Source: an uncultured Bacteroidales bacterium
GTDB lineage: Bacteria > Bacteroidota > Bacteroidia > Bacteroidales > Bacteroidaceae
Length of the DNA stretch: 64,000 nucleotides
Direction of reading: 5' to 3'
Assembly (NCBI GenBank): GCA_902798705.1
Contig: CADBXS010000014.1
Location: forward strand, 1-64,000
In this document: in pieces, positions 52,201 through 60,279 of the stretch
How the letters are laid out: the number at the start of each line of letters is the position of its first letter
How positions within the stretch are numbered: the stretch's first letter is position 1
The notes under the pieces: generated by a model
Databases searched by the model: none
Told to the model about the DNA's origin: nothing
Seen by the model: only the letters and a program-made list of their open reading frames with translations
Position numbers and translations under genes: made by a program

Positions 52201-52404
52201 CTCCTCCAGCGGTTGCACCACCGATTTCATAATGGTATTGGCATCGGCACCCGTATAGGTAGTCGATACGCGAACGGTAGGCGGCGCAATATTCGGATAT
52301 TGCTCGATAGGCAGGCTGTTCATGCAGATATAGCCCACCAAGGCAATGACAATCGAGATGGCACACGCCATCACGTATTTGTTAATAAATATATTATTCT
52401 TCAT
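49298..52404 (-). pseudogene. RND efflux permease (AcrB type), frame broken near 50960
   Basis: The N-terminal half (from 52404) has MKNNIFINKYVMACAISIVI, LPIEQYPNIAPPTVRVSTTY and FALVLAIGTVVDDAIVVVEA (TM4, with the proton-relay Asp pair). It runs to SSVGLSCVSALTL and then out of frame to a stop. The C-terminal half resumes as VYTKKAYTVSYNAIYNKYSK and continues through PSGLVPQEDQGVILAEVRAP to GAFVMAYLG and GLLSKTAILITEFA. Relatives have about 15-20 more residues here (after TM6, starting PALC), so a short out-of-frame loss, length 1 modulo 3, is likely. As written, the pump would not be made. Assembly error is possible. Position between the fusion protein and the outer-membrane factor is normal. 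Confidence 0.88.
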
Positions 52405-52407
52405 GGC

Positions 52408-53541
52408 TTACTTTTCGTTTTTCTCTGCTTTAGGAAAGAGCACACGTTGTCCTTCCTGTACATTATTGGCACCCTCGGTGACAATCCTGTCGCCAACGTT
52501 CAGTCCAGAGTTCACGATGACTTCCTTACCATTGCCTGTACTGGTGGTCGTCACCGTCACAGCCATGGCCGTACTGTCACGCATCACCTTATACACAAAC
52601 GACTTGTTCTGCACGCGCACCACAGCATTCTGCGGGATGACAATCACGTCCTTCTGCGAGAAAGGAAGAACCACCGTACCCTGTATGCCTGAGAACAAAT
52701 GACCTTCAGGGTTAGGGAATGATGCCTTGGCACCCAACGAACCCGTAGAGGCATCCACAACACCCGTCAAGCTGGTGATGCGACCTTTGTGAGGATACTC
52801 AGTACCATTCTTCATCACAAACGTCACATCAGGTAGGTTTTCGATATGCTTCTTCTTGTCGTCTGCATTTAAGCCTGACTGCACACCTGTCTCGACAATC
52901 GCCTCCGTCACCGAGAACTCAGCATCCATCATCGTGTTGCCACTCAACACGGTGAGCTTAGTCATCGGCGAAACCTGGTCGCCGCCACGCACTGGTATCT
53001 CACCGATAACACCTCTCACGGGAGCCTTGATGGTGCAGAAGCCGAGGTTCACCTTGGCACGATTCACAGAGGCACGTGCCTGAGACACAGAAGCCTGTGC
53101 CTGACGATAGGTGTTCTGTGAATTGTCGAGCATATAACGGCTCACAATCTGCTTCTCAAACAGGTTCTTGTTCGACTCGTATTCCAGCTTCGCACTATTC
53201 TCCTGAGCAAGTGCAGCCTGCAAGTTAGCTTGGGCAGCTTCCAACTCCAGTTGAGCATTGCGCGAGTCAATCACGAAGAGTGTCTGACCTTTCGACACTT
53301 GCTGACCCTCATTTACGCAGATTTTCATCAACTGTCCACTCACCTGGGGCATGATGGTTACGTCGGACTGACCTTTCATCTTTGCACTGAACTTAATAGG
53401 AAGTTCAATGTCAGACTTCTCCACCGTTATTGTCTCATACGATGATGGAACCTCCTTAGGGATATCGAGGCTACACGAGTTCAATCCTACGAGCACTGCA
53501 GCCATCGCTACAGCCCATGTCATTGTTTTTTTCTTTTTCAT
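52408..53541 (-). CDS. RND efflux membrane fusion protein (AcrA-like lipoprotein)
   Basis: 377 residues from MKKKKTMTWAVAMAAVLVGL, with lipobox GLNSC (Cys23). An earlier in-frame Met (53604) lacks a signal peptide and was rejected. The order is beta-barrel and lipoyl half (VTIMPQVSGQLMKICVNEGQ, VSKGQTLFVIDSRNAQLELE), coiled-coil hairpin (about 85-160), second lipoyl half (NLGFCTIKAPVRGVIGEIPV), then the membrane-proximal domain ending GLNVGDRIVTEGANNVQEGQ. It joins the permease (3-bp gap) to the outer-membrane factor. It is the first gene of the efflux operon. Confidence 0.93.
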   Translation of the reverse strand: MKKKKTMTWAVAMAAVLVGLNSCSLDIPKEVPSSYETITVEKSDIELPIKFSAKMKGQSDVTIMPQVSGQLMKICVNEGQQVSKGQTLFVIDSRNAQLELEAAQANLQAALAQENSAKLEYESNKNLFEKQIVSRYMLDNSQNTYRQAQASVSQARASVNRAKVNLGFCTIKAPVRGVIGEIPVRGGDQVSPMTKLTVLSGNTMMDAEFSVTEAIVETGVQSGLNADDKKKHIENLPDVTFVMKNGTEYPHKGRITSLTGVVDASTGSLGAKASFPNPEGHLFSGIQGTVVLPFSQKDVIVIPQNAVVRVQNKSFVYKVMRDSTAMAVTVTTTSTGNGKEVIVNSGLNVGDRIVTEGANNVQEGQRVLFPKAEKNEK

Positions 53542-53665
53542 GTCGTTTTTCAATATTATTCTTGTTATTTGGTGTTTTATCATTTGAGTACCAGCACGAT
53601 GCACATAGTTGCAAATATAATTCTATTCGCCATCTCTAATCCAGGATACTTTATACAAAACGCCA

Positions 53666-53673
53666 CAAAGGTA
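53666..53673 (-). promoter_or_regulatory. Candidate promoter (-7 box) of the RND efflux operon
   Basis: The minus strand has TACCTTTG, a perfect TAnnTTTG, with a predicted start near 53659 and a leader of about 118 nt. No good TTTG lies 19-22 nt upstream. A second perfect box, TATATTTG, lies at 53612-53619. The 523-bp gap otherwise holds the palindrome at 53714, a small TCAGGTG/CACCTGA hairpin at 53795-53816 and the terminator at 53856. Confidence 0.4.
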
Positions 53674-53713
53674 GTATTTTTTTCTTTTGCATTCATCATA
53701 AGTGATACAGAAA

Positions 53714-53730
53714 ATACATCAATGATGTAT
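53714..53730. promoter_or_regulatory. Perfect 17-bp palindrome, candidate operator of the efflux operon
   Basis: ATACATCA-A-TGATGTAT is a perfect 8+1+8 palindrome about 40 bp upstream of the -7 box at 53666-53673. Its size and symmetry fit a TetR- or MarR-type operator, common upstream of RND pumps. No regulator gene is adjacent. Confidence 0.4.
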
Positions 53731-53855
53731 AACTTTTTGATTCTACGACATTTTTCGGAAAAAAATAAAAAAAATGATTCTTCAACCGATTCTTTCAGGT
53801 GGCAATAATCACCTGACTAAAAGCCCTTCGAAATAAAGGAAGAATACAACAAATC

Positions 53856-53889
53856 GCCACCGAGCTTCCCAACGGAGAAACTCGGTGGC
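53856..53889 (-). terminator. Terminator of the phosphatase operon
   Basis: A perfect 9-bp stem (GCCACCGAG with CTCGGTGGC) and a 16-nt loop lie about 175 bp beyond the metallophosphoesterase stop. On the minus strand the following bases are only moderately T-rich, so its strength is uncertain. Confidence 0.55.
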
Positions 53890-54064
53890 ATGCATTACAA
53901 AAGGAAGGTAATGATGAAGATTGCCTACTTTTTGTTGATATAGTTGTACCTCTAAGATTCGTTTAATTAGTGAAATTCGTGGTAAAAAAAAACAAATGGA
54001 TAGATTAAAATCGCTCCAAGTTTTTTTTCACGATTACTAAATAAATTTAGGACCAACTATAAAA

Positions 54065-55105
54065 CTATTTCTTCGTATAGTTCATGCGGACACGTTCCCA
54101 GGTGAGTTCGCCATTGGCTTTCACATGCACTCGCAGGAGGTAGTCGCCAGGATTGGGACTATTGCGCTCGCTCATGGAGTCAAGCGTAATGTAGTGAACG
54201 TTATCCACCACCTGCTCATCCCATTTGTGGACATGGCCACAGAACACGATGGTAGCATCCCATTTGTGGAACTGATTCAGCAAGAAGAATGTTTCTTCGC
54301 GAGCAAAGGTAGAGGCAAACTGCAACGACGAAGGGCGGAAAATGTTTGTATGGCTAAACACGAATGTGTTTCGGATATTAGTTTCCAAATACTCCCTCAA
54401 TGCATAGCCATCTTCCTCAATCAGATTCACCTGTTCTTCTCCCAAAGTGCCATTGGCTGTGTCGAGGAAAATGAAACGGTCTAAAGTAAGTGGCTCCGAT
54501 TTGATTTGGACAAGAACCTCATAGAAGGAAGAATGGAAAATGTTCGACCACTGAGCCCAACCATTGTGCGTGATGTCGTGATTACCCACCACTGGGAAGA
54601 ACGGCATAGGCACATCATCCACACTATATACCATACCTGTCAAACTGTCCTTGTACATGTAAAAATCAGGATTTTCCCTCTCTTCAACGCTTTCATCATT
54701 ACCCAAGAAAAGCTCTTCGAAATATTTTCTGGCAAATTTCCATTTATATTCACTGATTACGTTCTCAAGATTGATGTAATACTCTGGTTTGGTGTCGGCC
54801 ATGTCGCCCAAATGAGCATAGAGCAAGTCATCGTGGTCCAATCCATTCTGAAGCATCTCGCGCATACGACCGCCATCAGTTGTCATGTGACTATCAGCAC
54901 CTATAATAAAGGAATATTCATCCTTGCCACTTATATCAAAAAAGTGGCCTTCTCCCTTGTGTTGCTGAAAATAGAGATGTGACATTTTCACACGGTCTTC
55001 CACGCCTGTACCACTGACAAGCACGCCGATAGGGCTTACCTTCTCGCAAGCCGTGAGTGCCATCATGGCTGCCATAACCACCAATATCGTTTGTATTTTC
55101 TTCAT
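54065..55105 (-). CDS. Calcineurin-like metallophosphoesterase lipoprotein
   Basis: 346 residues with lipobox ALTAC (Cys20). The dinuclear metal motifs appear in order: GADSH, LGDMADT, VVGNHDITHNG, VFSHTNIF and FCGHVHKWD. The predicted place is the periplasm or outer surface, and the predicted reaction is hydrolysis of a phosphomonoester or diester; the substrate cannot be read. It is the last of three genes (2-bp gap after the barrel gene), together with a PAP2 phosphatase, which suggests a shared phosphate- or lipid-related task. Confidence 0.9.
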   Translation of the reverse strand: MKKIQTILVVMAAMMALTACEKVSPIGVLVSGTGVEDRVKMSHLYFQQHKGEGHFFDISGKDEYSFIIGADSHMTTDGGRMREMLQNGLDHDDLLYAHLGDMADTKPEYYINLENVISEYKWKFARKYFEELFLGNDESVEERENPDFYMYKDSLTGMVYSVDDVPMPFFPVVGNHDITHNGWAQWSNIFHSSFYEVLVQIKSEPLTLDRFIFLDTANGTLGEEQVNLIEEDGYALREYLETNIRNTFVFSHTNIFRPSSLQFASTFAREETFFLLNQFHKWDATIVFCGHVHKWDEQVVDNVHYITLDSMSERNSPNPGDYLLRVHVKANGELTWERVRMNYTKK

Positions 55106-55106
55106 C

Positions 55107-55817
55107 TTACCACACGTATTTAATTCCTAATTTTCCTGATGTCTCATATTTTGATGCCAACTGGCTCATACTGCCCGCAGGACGCACATTGAACTCGCCA
55201 AAGAGTTTCATCTGCTTAGTCAGCGAGGCATAGAAGTCTAAGCCCCAGTTGATATTCCAGTTCTCGTAGTAGAAGTCGTCGTAGTTGCGGAAGAAGAGCC
55301 CCAGATTCCATGAGTTCCAGCGAGGCCGAATGTTCACACCCGTGCCAAAGGTGAACGTAAGTGGCTCGGTATAGCCGAAATGCCTCGTGTGGAAATGAAT
55401 CAACGACTCGCCAATGCGTAGGTTGAAGTAAGGAATCTCCCAGGTGATGGAGATGTTGGCAATGATTTCGTTCGTGTCCCAACGCTGATAACGGTTATAC
55501 AACACCTTTCCATCGAAATAGAAGTCGCTCCAACCGATTGGCAGACGATAGCCGCCATGAACATCATTGGAATACAGCTGCTTGCCAAACTGCGACTGGG
55601 CATCGACACCAACATGCCAGCGGTCAGTAAGATGCCGCTTGTACGACACCTCCAAACCCCCGAAGAAAGCCGTTACGATGTTATGTCCACACATCACATA
55701 GCCCGACAGTTCATTCTTGTGCTCACCGTCGTACTTATGCTGACCATTAAATGAATTCTGAGCCAGCACTGGCATCATGAGAGCCGTGAAAACTATCGAA
55801 ATGATTAAATTCTTCAT
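55107..55817 (-). CDS. Small outer-membrane beta-barrel protein, unknown function
   Basis: 236 residues with a signal peptide cut near VLA|QN. The rest is a run of amphipathic strands with many Tyr, Trp and Phe (FFGGLEVSYKRHLTDRWHVG, SDFYFDGKVLYNRYQRW, NWGLDFYASLTKQMKLFGEF) ending GIKYVW, typical of an 8-10 strand outer-membrane barrel. The family was not recognised. It lies between a PAP2 phosphatase (18-bp gap) and a metallophosphoesterase (1-bp gap), so it probably works with them at the outer membrane. Confidence 0.7.
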   Translation of the reverse strand: MKNLIISIVFTALMMPVLAQNSFNGQHKYDGEHKNELSGYVMCGHNIVTAFFGGLEVSYKRHLTDRWHVGVDAQSQFGKQLYSNDVHGGYRLPIGWSDFYFDGKVLYNRYQRWDTNEIIANISITWEIPYFNLRIGESLIHFHTRHFGYTEPLTFTFGTGVNIRPRWNSWNLGLFFRNYDDFYYENWNINWGLDFYASLTKQMKLFGEFNVRPAGSMSQLASKYETSGKLGIKYVW

Positions 55818-55835
55818 CTTTCTTTTTAGAGTTTT

Positions 55836-57632
55836 TTAGAACGAGACTGTAAACGAGCCACCAATAATGAAAGTATGTCGATTTTTCTTGATGGTCTGTC
55901 TATCTATCCAATCAGCTTCCGAAAACATAGCTAAGTCTTCTTTTATGCCGAAAGAATCCAACAAGAACTCACTTGGGTTGTAGGTCATAGTATATTTCTT
56001 TCGGGTAAAGTCGTAATCGCAGAAAAGGCGCCAAGCATAGTTCTCCTTGTAGGAGTATGTGAGCGAAACACCTGTGCCATACTTCATGCTGTTGTTACCA
56101 CCCACCGTGAAGTAGTCCCACTCCGTTTCATAGGTACCAGGCAATAAAGTGACACTGGTAAGGTTGAAATCATCATCCAATTCAGCATCTCTGAGTCCAC
56201 CAGTAGCAACGGCATTCAAATCCACCTCCTGCATGATGCTGCGTCCCACAAGCAACTTTGAACCAAGTGCAAAATGGTTAGAAAGCGGAAGATTGAAATA
56301 GACACCGAGGTCGGCAGCAAATTCCGTCAAATGGTCACTCTTGATTTTGAACTCAACAGTTTCCAAAAGAGGTGGATAGTAGCCCTCTTCACCAGGAATA
56401 CCTTCTCCATCAACAAAAATACGATATAATTCGTCTTCCAAGTAGTCTTCGCCGAACACACTATAATACAGGTCATTCCAAGCAAACCTCTCAATACCGT
56501 TCCAGCCTTTAATTGGCGCACTGTTCACACGCAGACGACCACCCAAACCAATATACTTATTGAAGAAATAAGCACCTTCGACACCCACGGAGGTGGAAGC
56601 ACCGAACTTCAAATTCAAGCTTTTGTCTTCCTCTTCATCAAAAACGAGATCAAACTTCTGCAAGTCGAAATCCAGATTTTTGGAACCAAAACCAACACCC
56701 ATGGAAACAGAGAAGAACGAAGGATTGTCGATAATGCTCTTATTGCCGCTGATATCGCCTCGAAGCAAGCCCTTTCCCTTGAAGAGCAAGTCGCTTAGCG
56801 CGTATGCCAACTCTCCCGACATGATACCGATGCCCGCTCCCGAGAGCACATCGCTCACCCAGTGGCGGTTGTTCAGCACGCGCATGATACCCGTGGCAGT
56901 GGCAACACTATAGCCAGCAACTGAATACCATGGCGAGCGAGTCATACCATATTCCTTGTGCAGGATGGTAGCACCCACGAAGGCTGTAGCTGTGTGTCCC
57001 GAAGGCCATGAATTGGCTGTAGAACCATCAGGACGCATCTCCTTGGCGGTATATTTAATACCATTCACGAAGGCTGCCATGATACCATACGACATGGCCG
57101 TCGATGCCAGATAGCGTCCCCAGGATGAACGACCTTCCACGCCTGCAATCTTCAAACCTGTTGTCAGTGCGGGGCCGAAGAACTGCGTATAGTTGTCTAT
57201 GCTCGTCTTGAATTCGGTCACCAGCGTATGCTTGTTGTCCTTCACGTTCTGACGAAACGACTTCTTTTCGCCCTTGGCAATGATACCCGCCACGAAGACA
57301 GGCACACCCACAAAGGTCAGGTCATCCATCACCTTGTATGGCTTCACATCAGGATTGGTGTAGCTCCATCGCCACGTTTCCTTTGCCCATGGAGCATGGT
57401 CTTCTGGTATAACAAAAGGTTTTGCCTCCGAACTGGACTGCATTTCCACATTGCTCTCAGAGAACAGCGGGGAATGCACTGTTAGTTTCGAAGGAAGGAA
57501 GTCGCAAGAAGGAAACTCGCAAGGAGACAAGCCAAAGAAGGCCAGTGCATCCTCAGGCGAATCACTCGTATGTGCCTGCAAATTCAGAGCAGCCAACATG
57601 GTGACTGCGACCAGCGTAAAAAACTTTTTCAT
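55836..57632 (-). CDS. PAP2-family phosphatase fused to a beta-barrel-like C-terminal domain
   Basis: 598 residues with a signal peptide cut near LQA|HT. The three PAP2 motifs are complete: K193-x6-R200-P201, PSGH at 210-213, and R251...H257...D261. This is the phosphohydrolase site used on lipid phosphates such as undecaprenyl diphosphate or lipid A. From about residue 300 the sequence changes to alternating aromatic strands (GASTSVGVEGAYFFNKYIGL, AWRLFCDYDFTRKKYTMTY) ending SFTVSF, like an outer-membrane barrel. A secreted PAP2 domain joined to a barrel is unusual compared with multi-pass inner-membrane PAP2 enzymes. It is the first gene of the operon, behind the promoter at 57726. Confidence 0.85.
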   Translation of the reverse strand: MKKFFTLVAVTMLAALNLQAHTSDSPEDALAFFGLSPCEFPSCDFLPSKLTVHSPLFSESNVEMQSSSEAKPFVIPEDHAPWAKETWRWSYTNPDVKPYKVMDDLTFVGVPVFVAGIIAKGEKKSFRQNVKDNKHTLVTEFKTSIDNYTQFFGPALTTGLKIAGVEGRSSWGRYLASTAMSYGIMAAFVNGIKYTAKEMRPDGSTANSWPSGHTATAFVGATILHKEYGMTRSPWYSVAGYSVATATGIMRVLNNRHWVSDVLSGAGIGIMSGELAYALSDLLFKGKGLLRGDISGNKSIIDNPSFFSVSMGVGFGSKNLDFDLQKFDLVFDEEEDKSLNLKFGASTSVGVEGAYFFNKYIGLGGRLRVNSAPIKGWNGIERFAWNDLYYSVFGEDYLEDELYRIFVDGEGIPGEEGYYPPLLETVEFKIKSDHLTEFAADLGVYFNLPLSNHFALGSKLLVGRSIMQEVDLNAVATGGLRDAELDDDFNLTSVTLLPGTYETEWDYFTVGGNNSMKYGTGVSLTYSYKENYAWRLFCDYDFTRKKYTMTYNPSEFLLDSFGIKEDLAMFSEADWIDRQTIKKNRHTFIIGGSFTVSF

Positions 57633-57725
57633 TGTCGTTTGTTTGTTTTTAATTACATTCTAAGAGACGTACCGCGAAATTACTTACAAATAAAGACCCA
57701 AAACGTTCCTTTTCTTAACAACTTG

Positions 57726-57756
57726 CAAAAATAGCGTTTTTTTTAAATGTGACAAA
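57726..57756 (-). promoter_or_regulatory. Promoter of the PAP2 - barrel - phosphoesterase operon
   Basis: TTTG (57756-57753) is followed after exactly 19 nt by TATTTTTG (57733-57726), a full match to the Bacteroidetes consensus and the best promoter in the window. The start would be near 57719, with a leader of about 87 nt. The rest of the 331-bp gap holds the repeat at 57826-57938. Confidence 0.65.
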
Positions 57757-57825
57757 ATAAGCCTCGTAAAAAACTTCAATAACGCTGTGTTTTCATCAAG
57801 AAAGGGACTGCAAAACAGCATAATA

Positions 57826-57938
57826 GAGGACACACTGAAGCGGCGAGCGCTCGTTATGATTTCCTCGAGCGTTCGGCACGGAAACGGCGAAGGCTCGCTG
57901 AAGTTGCAACGAGCGTTCGCCGTATAAGTAAGTCCCCA
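57826..57938. repeat. Diverged relative of the 147-bp hairpin repeat, copy C
   Basis: It shares ACTGAAGCG, CTCGTTAT and CGGCGAAGGCTCG with copies A and B but is shorter. A 13-bp stem with one mismatch (57885-57897 with 57910-57922) is its main feature. It lies between the start of the PAP2 gene and the end of the DUF2851 gene. The relation to copies A and B is by motif, not full alignment. Confidence 0.45.
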
Positions 57939-57963
57939 ATGCCGCTATGTCATGTCCCAACAA

Positions 57964-59286
57964 TCAGGATGGAGAGTCCTTTTCCTTGAGGAAGTCGGGC
58001 GTATGTCGAATATATTCATAGCCGAAACGACAGCGGAGGCAGTTGTGAGGCTCGCAGTATTTGCGATGGAGCTGAATGAGTGCTTGGGAATCGGCAGCCG
58101 ACTCGCAATGCACGCCAGCGTCCGCCCAACTACGAACAATGCTGTTGGCTTCAGGCTTCAGTTGCTGAAGGAAGTTGAGAGCCTGCTCACAGAGTTCCTC
58201 CATACCCTTGTAGCGTCCGTAGGCAAAAAGGAGAGGAGCTACGGTGTTGATGATGAGCAGATTCTTCGATGCCGCTGACAGGTTTTTCTCCGATGAATTC
58301 GACGTTTTTGAGTTGAAACTATAGTGCGTTTGCCAGTATTCGCTCACTTGTGTAGAGAACAATTCGTACAGGTCCTTCTCAGTGGTTGCAACCAAGAGTC
58401 TCGAGAAATTCAGTTTCTGCTCATAGTAGAGCATAGCCAGTTGTGCTATGCGGATGTGGGGGAAGTTTTGCGGACGCAGACGGAGAAAACGCCACAGTTT
58501 GGGATTCATCGGTTTCAGCGAGAACTTATGCTTCAGATATACATATTCCTTCTGCAAGCGGTCGTAGTAGTCATCGGCACCTATGAGGAACTCATCGAGC
58601 AAACCTGCCTGACCAAAGAAGATGGCTTCTATTTGGAAGAGGTCGTCACGATGCTTTGCCACGGCACTCAGAGGAACGGCACGAGCCCAAGTCTCGAAGG
58701 CATCGCCATTGATGCCGAAGCCGAAATTGCGTGCCAAGGTGACGAAGAAAGTGTCTTCCCAATTCTTGTCACACGTTTCACGACGTGCCATGATTTGGGT
58801 CGTTCGCTCTTCGAGTCGTTCAATCTGCAAGGCAGACAGCCAACTGTTCACCATCAGGGAAGGAAGCGAAGCAATCACATTCCGACAACGAGGCTGCATG
58901 TCGGAACGTGCCAATTCATCGTAGTTTTGCAGCACAAAGTCGGGCACACGAACCACCAGTTGCGGAATCTTCTTGTCGGGGTTGTTAGGGTAGCACACTT
59001 CGCAGTCTGCTTCGCTCACCACATGCAAGATGACATTCTGATAAGCCTCATCGCTGTCGTGATGATGGCGGTGCCAATCGCTGGAATGGACGTGGACTTC
59101 CACGTTACCCACCCACAGCTGTCCGTCGATTTTCACCTTGGCGTTGAAGAAGTCGGGACCTGCATCATGGTTATGAATACCTGGGTTCACCACCTCCACC
59201 ACCCTGCCATCGGTGGTGCGCAACTCGTGCAAAGGCAAGATTTTATGTCGCCAAACGTAATGAAGCAATTGTTCCATGTTAAACAA
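57964..59286 (-). CDS. DUF2851 family protein
   Basis: 440 residues. The N-terminal EQLLHYVWRHKILPLHELRT, VVEVVNPGIHNHDAGPDFFN and QLWVGNVEVHVHSSDWHRHH, with a His-rich stretch, mark the DUF2851 family of Bacteroidetes. The GPDF.NA...GNVEVH pattern recalls metal-dependent nuclease folds, but the function is not established. There is no signal peptide, so it is cytoplasmic. The family start is probably the Met three codons later (59277). It is divergent from dapB with overlapping candidate promoters. Confidence 0.85.
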   Translation of the reverse strand: MFNMEQLLHYVWRHKILPLHELRTTDGRVVEVVNPGIHNHDAGPDFFNAKVKIDGQLWVGNVEVHVHSSDWHRHHHDSDEAYQNVILHVVSEADCEVCYPNNPDKKIPQLVVRVPDFVLQNYDELARSDMQPRCRNVIASLPSLMVNSWLSALQIERLEERTTQIMARRETCDKNWEDTFFVTLARNFGFGINGDAFETWARAVPLSAVAKHRDDLFQIEAIFFGQAGLLDEFLIGADDYYDRLQKEYVYLKHKFSLKPMNPKLWRFLRLRPQNFPHIRIAQLAMLYYEQKLNFSRLLVATTEKDLYELFSTQVSEYWQTHYSFNSKTSNSSEKNLSAASKNLLIINTVAPLLFAYGRYKGMEELCEQALNFLQQLKPEANSIVRSWADAGVHCESAADSQALIQLHRKYCEPHNCLRCRFGYEYIRHTPDFLKEKDSPS

Positions 59287-59348
59287 AATGAAGAGTAAAG
59301 AACAGTTTTTCCGCTGTTAAAACTCATAAACTAAAATTAAATAGTCTT

Positions 59349-59385
59349 CAAAGTTAAAGATTATCAACGAAATTGCGTAAATTTG
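59349..59385. promoter_or_regulatory. Divergent promoter pair, DUF2851 gene and dapB
   Basis: The minus strand has TAACTTTG (59356-59349) for the DUF2851 gene and the plus strand has TAAATTTG (59378-59385) for dapB. Both match TAnnTTTG fully, but neither has a clear TTTG at -33. The two units are only 21 bp apart, so they may compete. The dapB leader would be about 16 nt. Confidence 0.5.
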
Positions 59386-59407
59386 CACACGAAAAATTAC
59401 TGAAAAC

Positions 59408-60163
59408 ATGAAATTAGCATTGATTGGCTACGGCAAAATGGGCAAAATGATAGAACAAATTGCCCGTGAAAGAGGACACGAAATCGTTTCAATCATCGAC
59501 ATCGACAACCAGGAAGATTTTGAATCGGAAGCATTCAAAAGTGCAGATGTCGCTATCGAATTTACCGCTCCACAAGTGGCTTACGGCAACTACCTGAAAG
59601 CATGGAAAGCAGGGGTGAAGGTGGTGTCGGGCAGTACAGGCTGGCTGAAAGACCACGGCGAGGACGTGCGTCGTGCCTGCACGCTGGAAGGCAAAACGCT
59701 CTTCTGGGCATCAAACTTCAGCGTGGGCGTTGCCATCTTCTCGGCTGTCAACAAGTATCTGGCAAAAATCATGAATCAGTTTCCTAACTACGACGTGAAG
59801 ATGAGCGAGACGCACCACATCCACAAACTTGATGCACCCAGCGGCACAGCCATCACGCTTGCAGAAGGAATCGTTGAGAACCTTGACCGCAAGACCGACT
59901 GGACGCACGGTACGCTGCTCGCTGCCGACGGCACACTGTCGGGCACGAAGGAATGTGCAGACAACCTCATTCCTATCAGTTCCATCCGTCGCGACGAGGT
60001 GCCTGGCATCCACACCGTGACCTACGACTCGGAAGCCGACTGCATCAGCATCACTCACGACGCTCATTCCCGCAAGGGTTTTGCACTCGGTGCTGTCCTT
60101 GCTGCTGAATACACCAAAAACCATACAGGTCTGCTGACCACAGAGGATTTGTTTAAATTTTAG
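59408..60163 (+). CDS. dapB: 4-hydroxy-tetrahydrodipicolinate reductase
   Basis: 251 residues. It catalyses the NAD(P)H-dependent reduction step in lysine and diaminopimelate synthesis, in the cytoplasm. The N-terminal Rossmann motif is LIGYGKMGKMIEQIARERGH. The catalytic and substrate loop is SETHHIHKLDAPSGTAITLA (His-His and the Lys before DAPSGT). The end GFALGAVLAAEYTKNHTGLL is also typical. It is the first of dapB - lepB - wbqC, though a repeat fills the 116-bp gap to lepB. Confidence 0.97.
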   Translation: MKLALIGYGKMGKMIEQIARERGHEIVSIIDIDNQEDFESEAFKSADVAIEFTAPQVAYGNYLKAWKAGVKVVSGSTGWLKDHGEDVRRACTLEGKTLFWASNFSVGVAIFSAVNKYLAKIMNQFPNYDVKMSETHHIHKLDAPSGTAITLAEGIVENLDRKTDWTHGTLLAADGTLSGTKECADNLIPISSIRRDEVPGIHTVTYDSEADCISITHDAHSRKGFALGAVLAAEYTKNHTGLLTTEDLFKF

Positions 60164-60166
60164 AAG

Positions 60167-60270
60167 ACTCTCCCCCGCCCTCCCTGTGAGGGAAGGAGTA
60201 GTTACTTTGTTTAAATTCAAAAAATGGGCTATATGCTCCCTCCTTCACAGGGAGGGCAGGGGGTGGGTCC
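60167..60270. repeat. Inverted-repeat element between dapB and lepB, copy 1
   Basis: The left arm CCCGCCCTCCCTGTGAGGGA and the right arm, whose complement reads TGCCCTCCCTGTGAAGGA, form a near-perfect inverted repeat around an A/T-rich centre. Each arm also has an inner CCCTCC/GGAGGG pairing. The right end reads GGGGGTGGGTC, 9 bp before the lepB ATG. A related copy lies at 61735-61869. Confidence 0.7.
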
Positions 60271-60279
60271 GAAATTATT

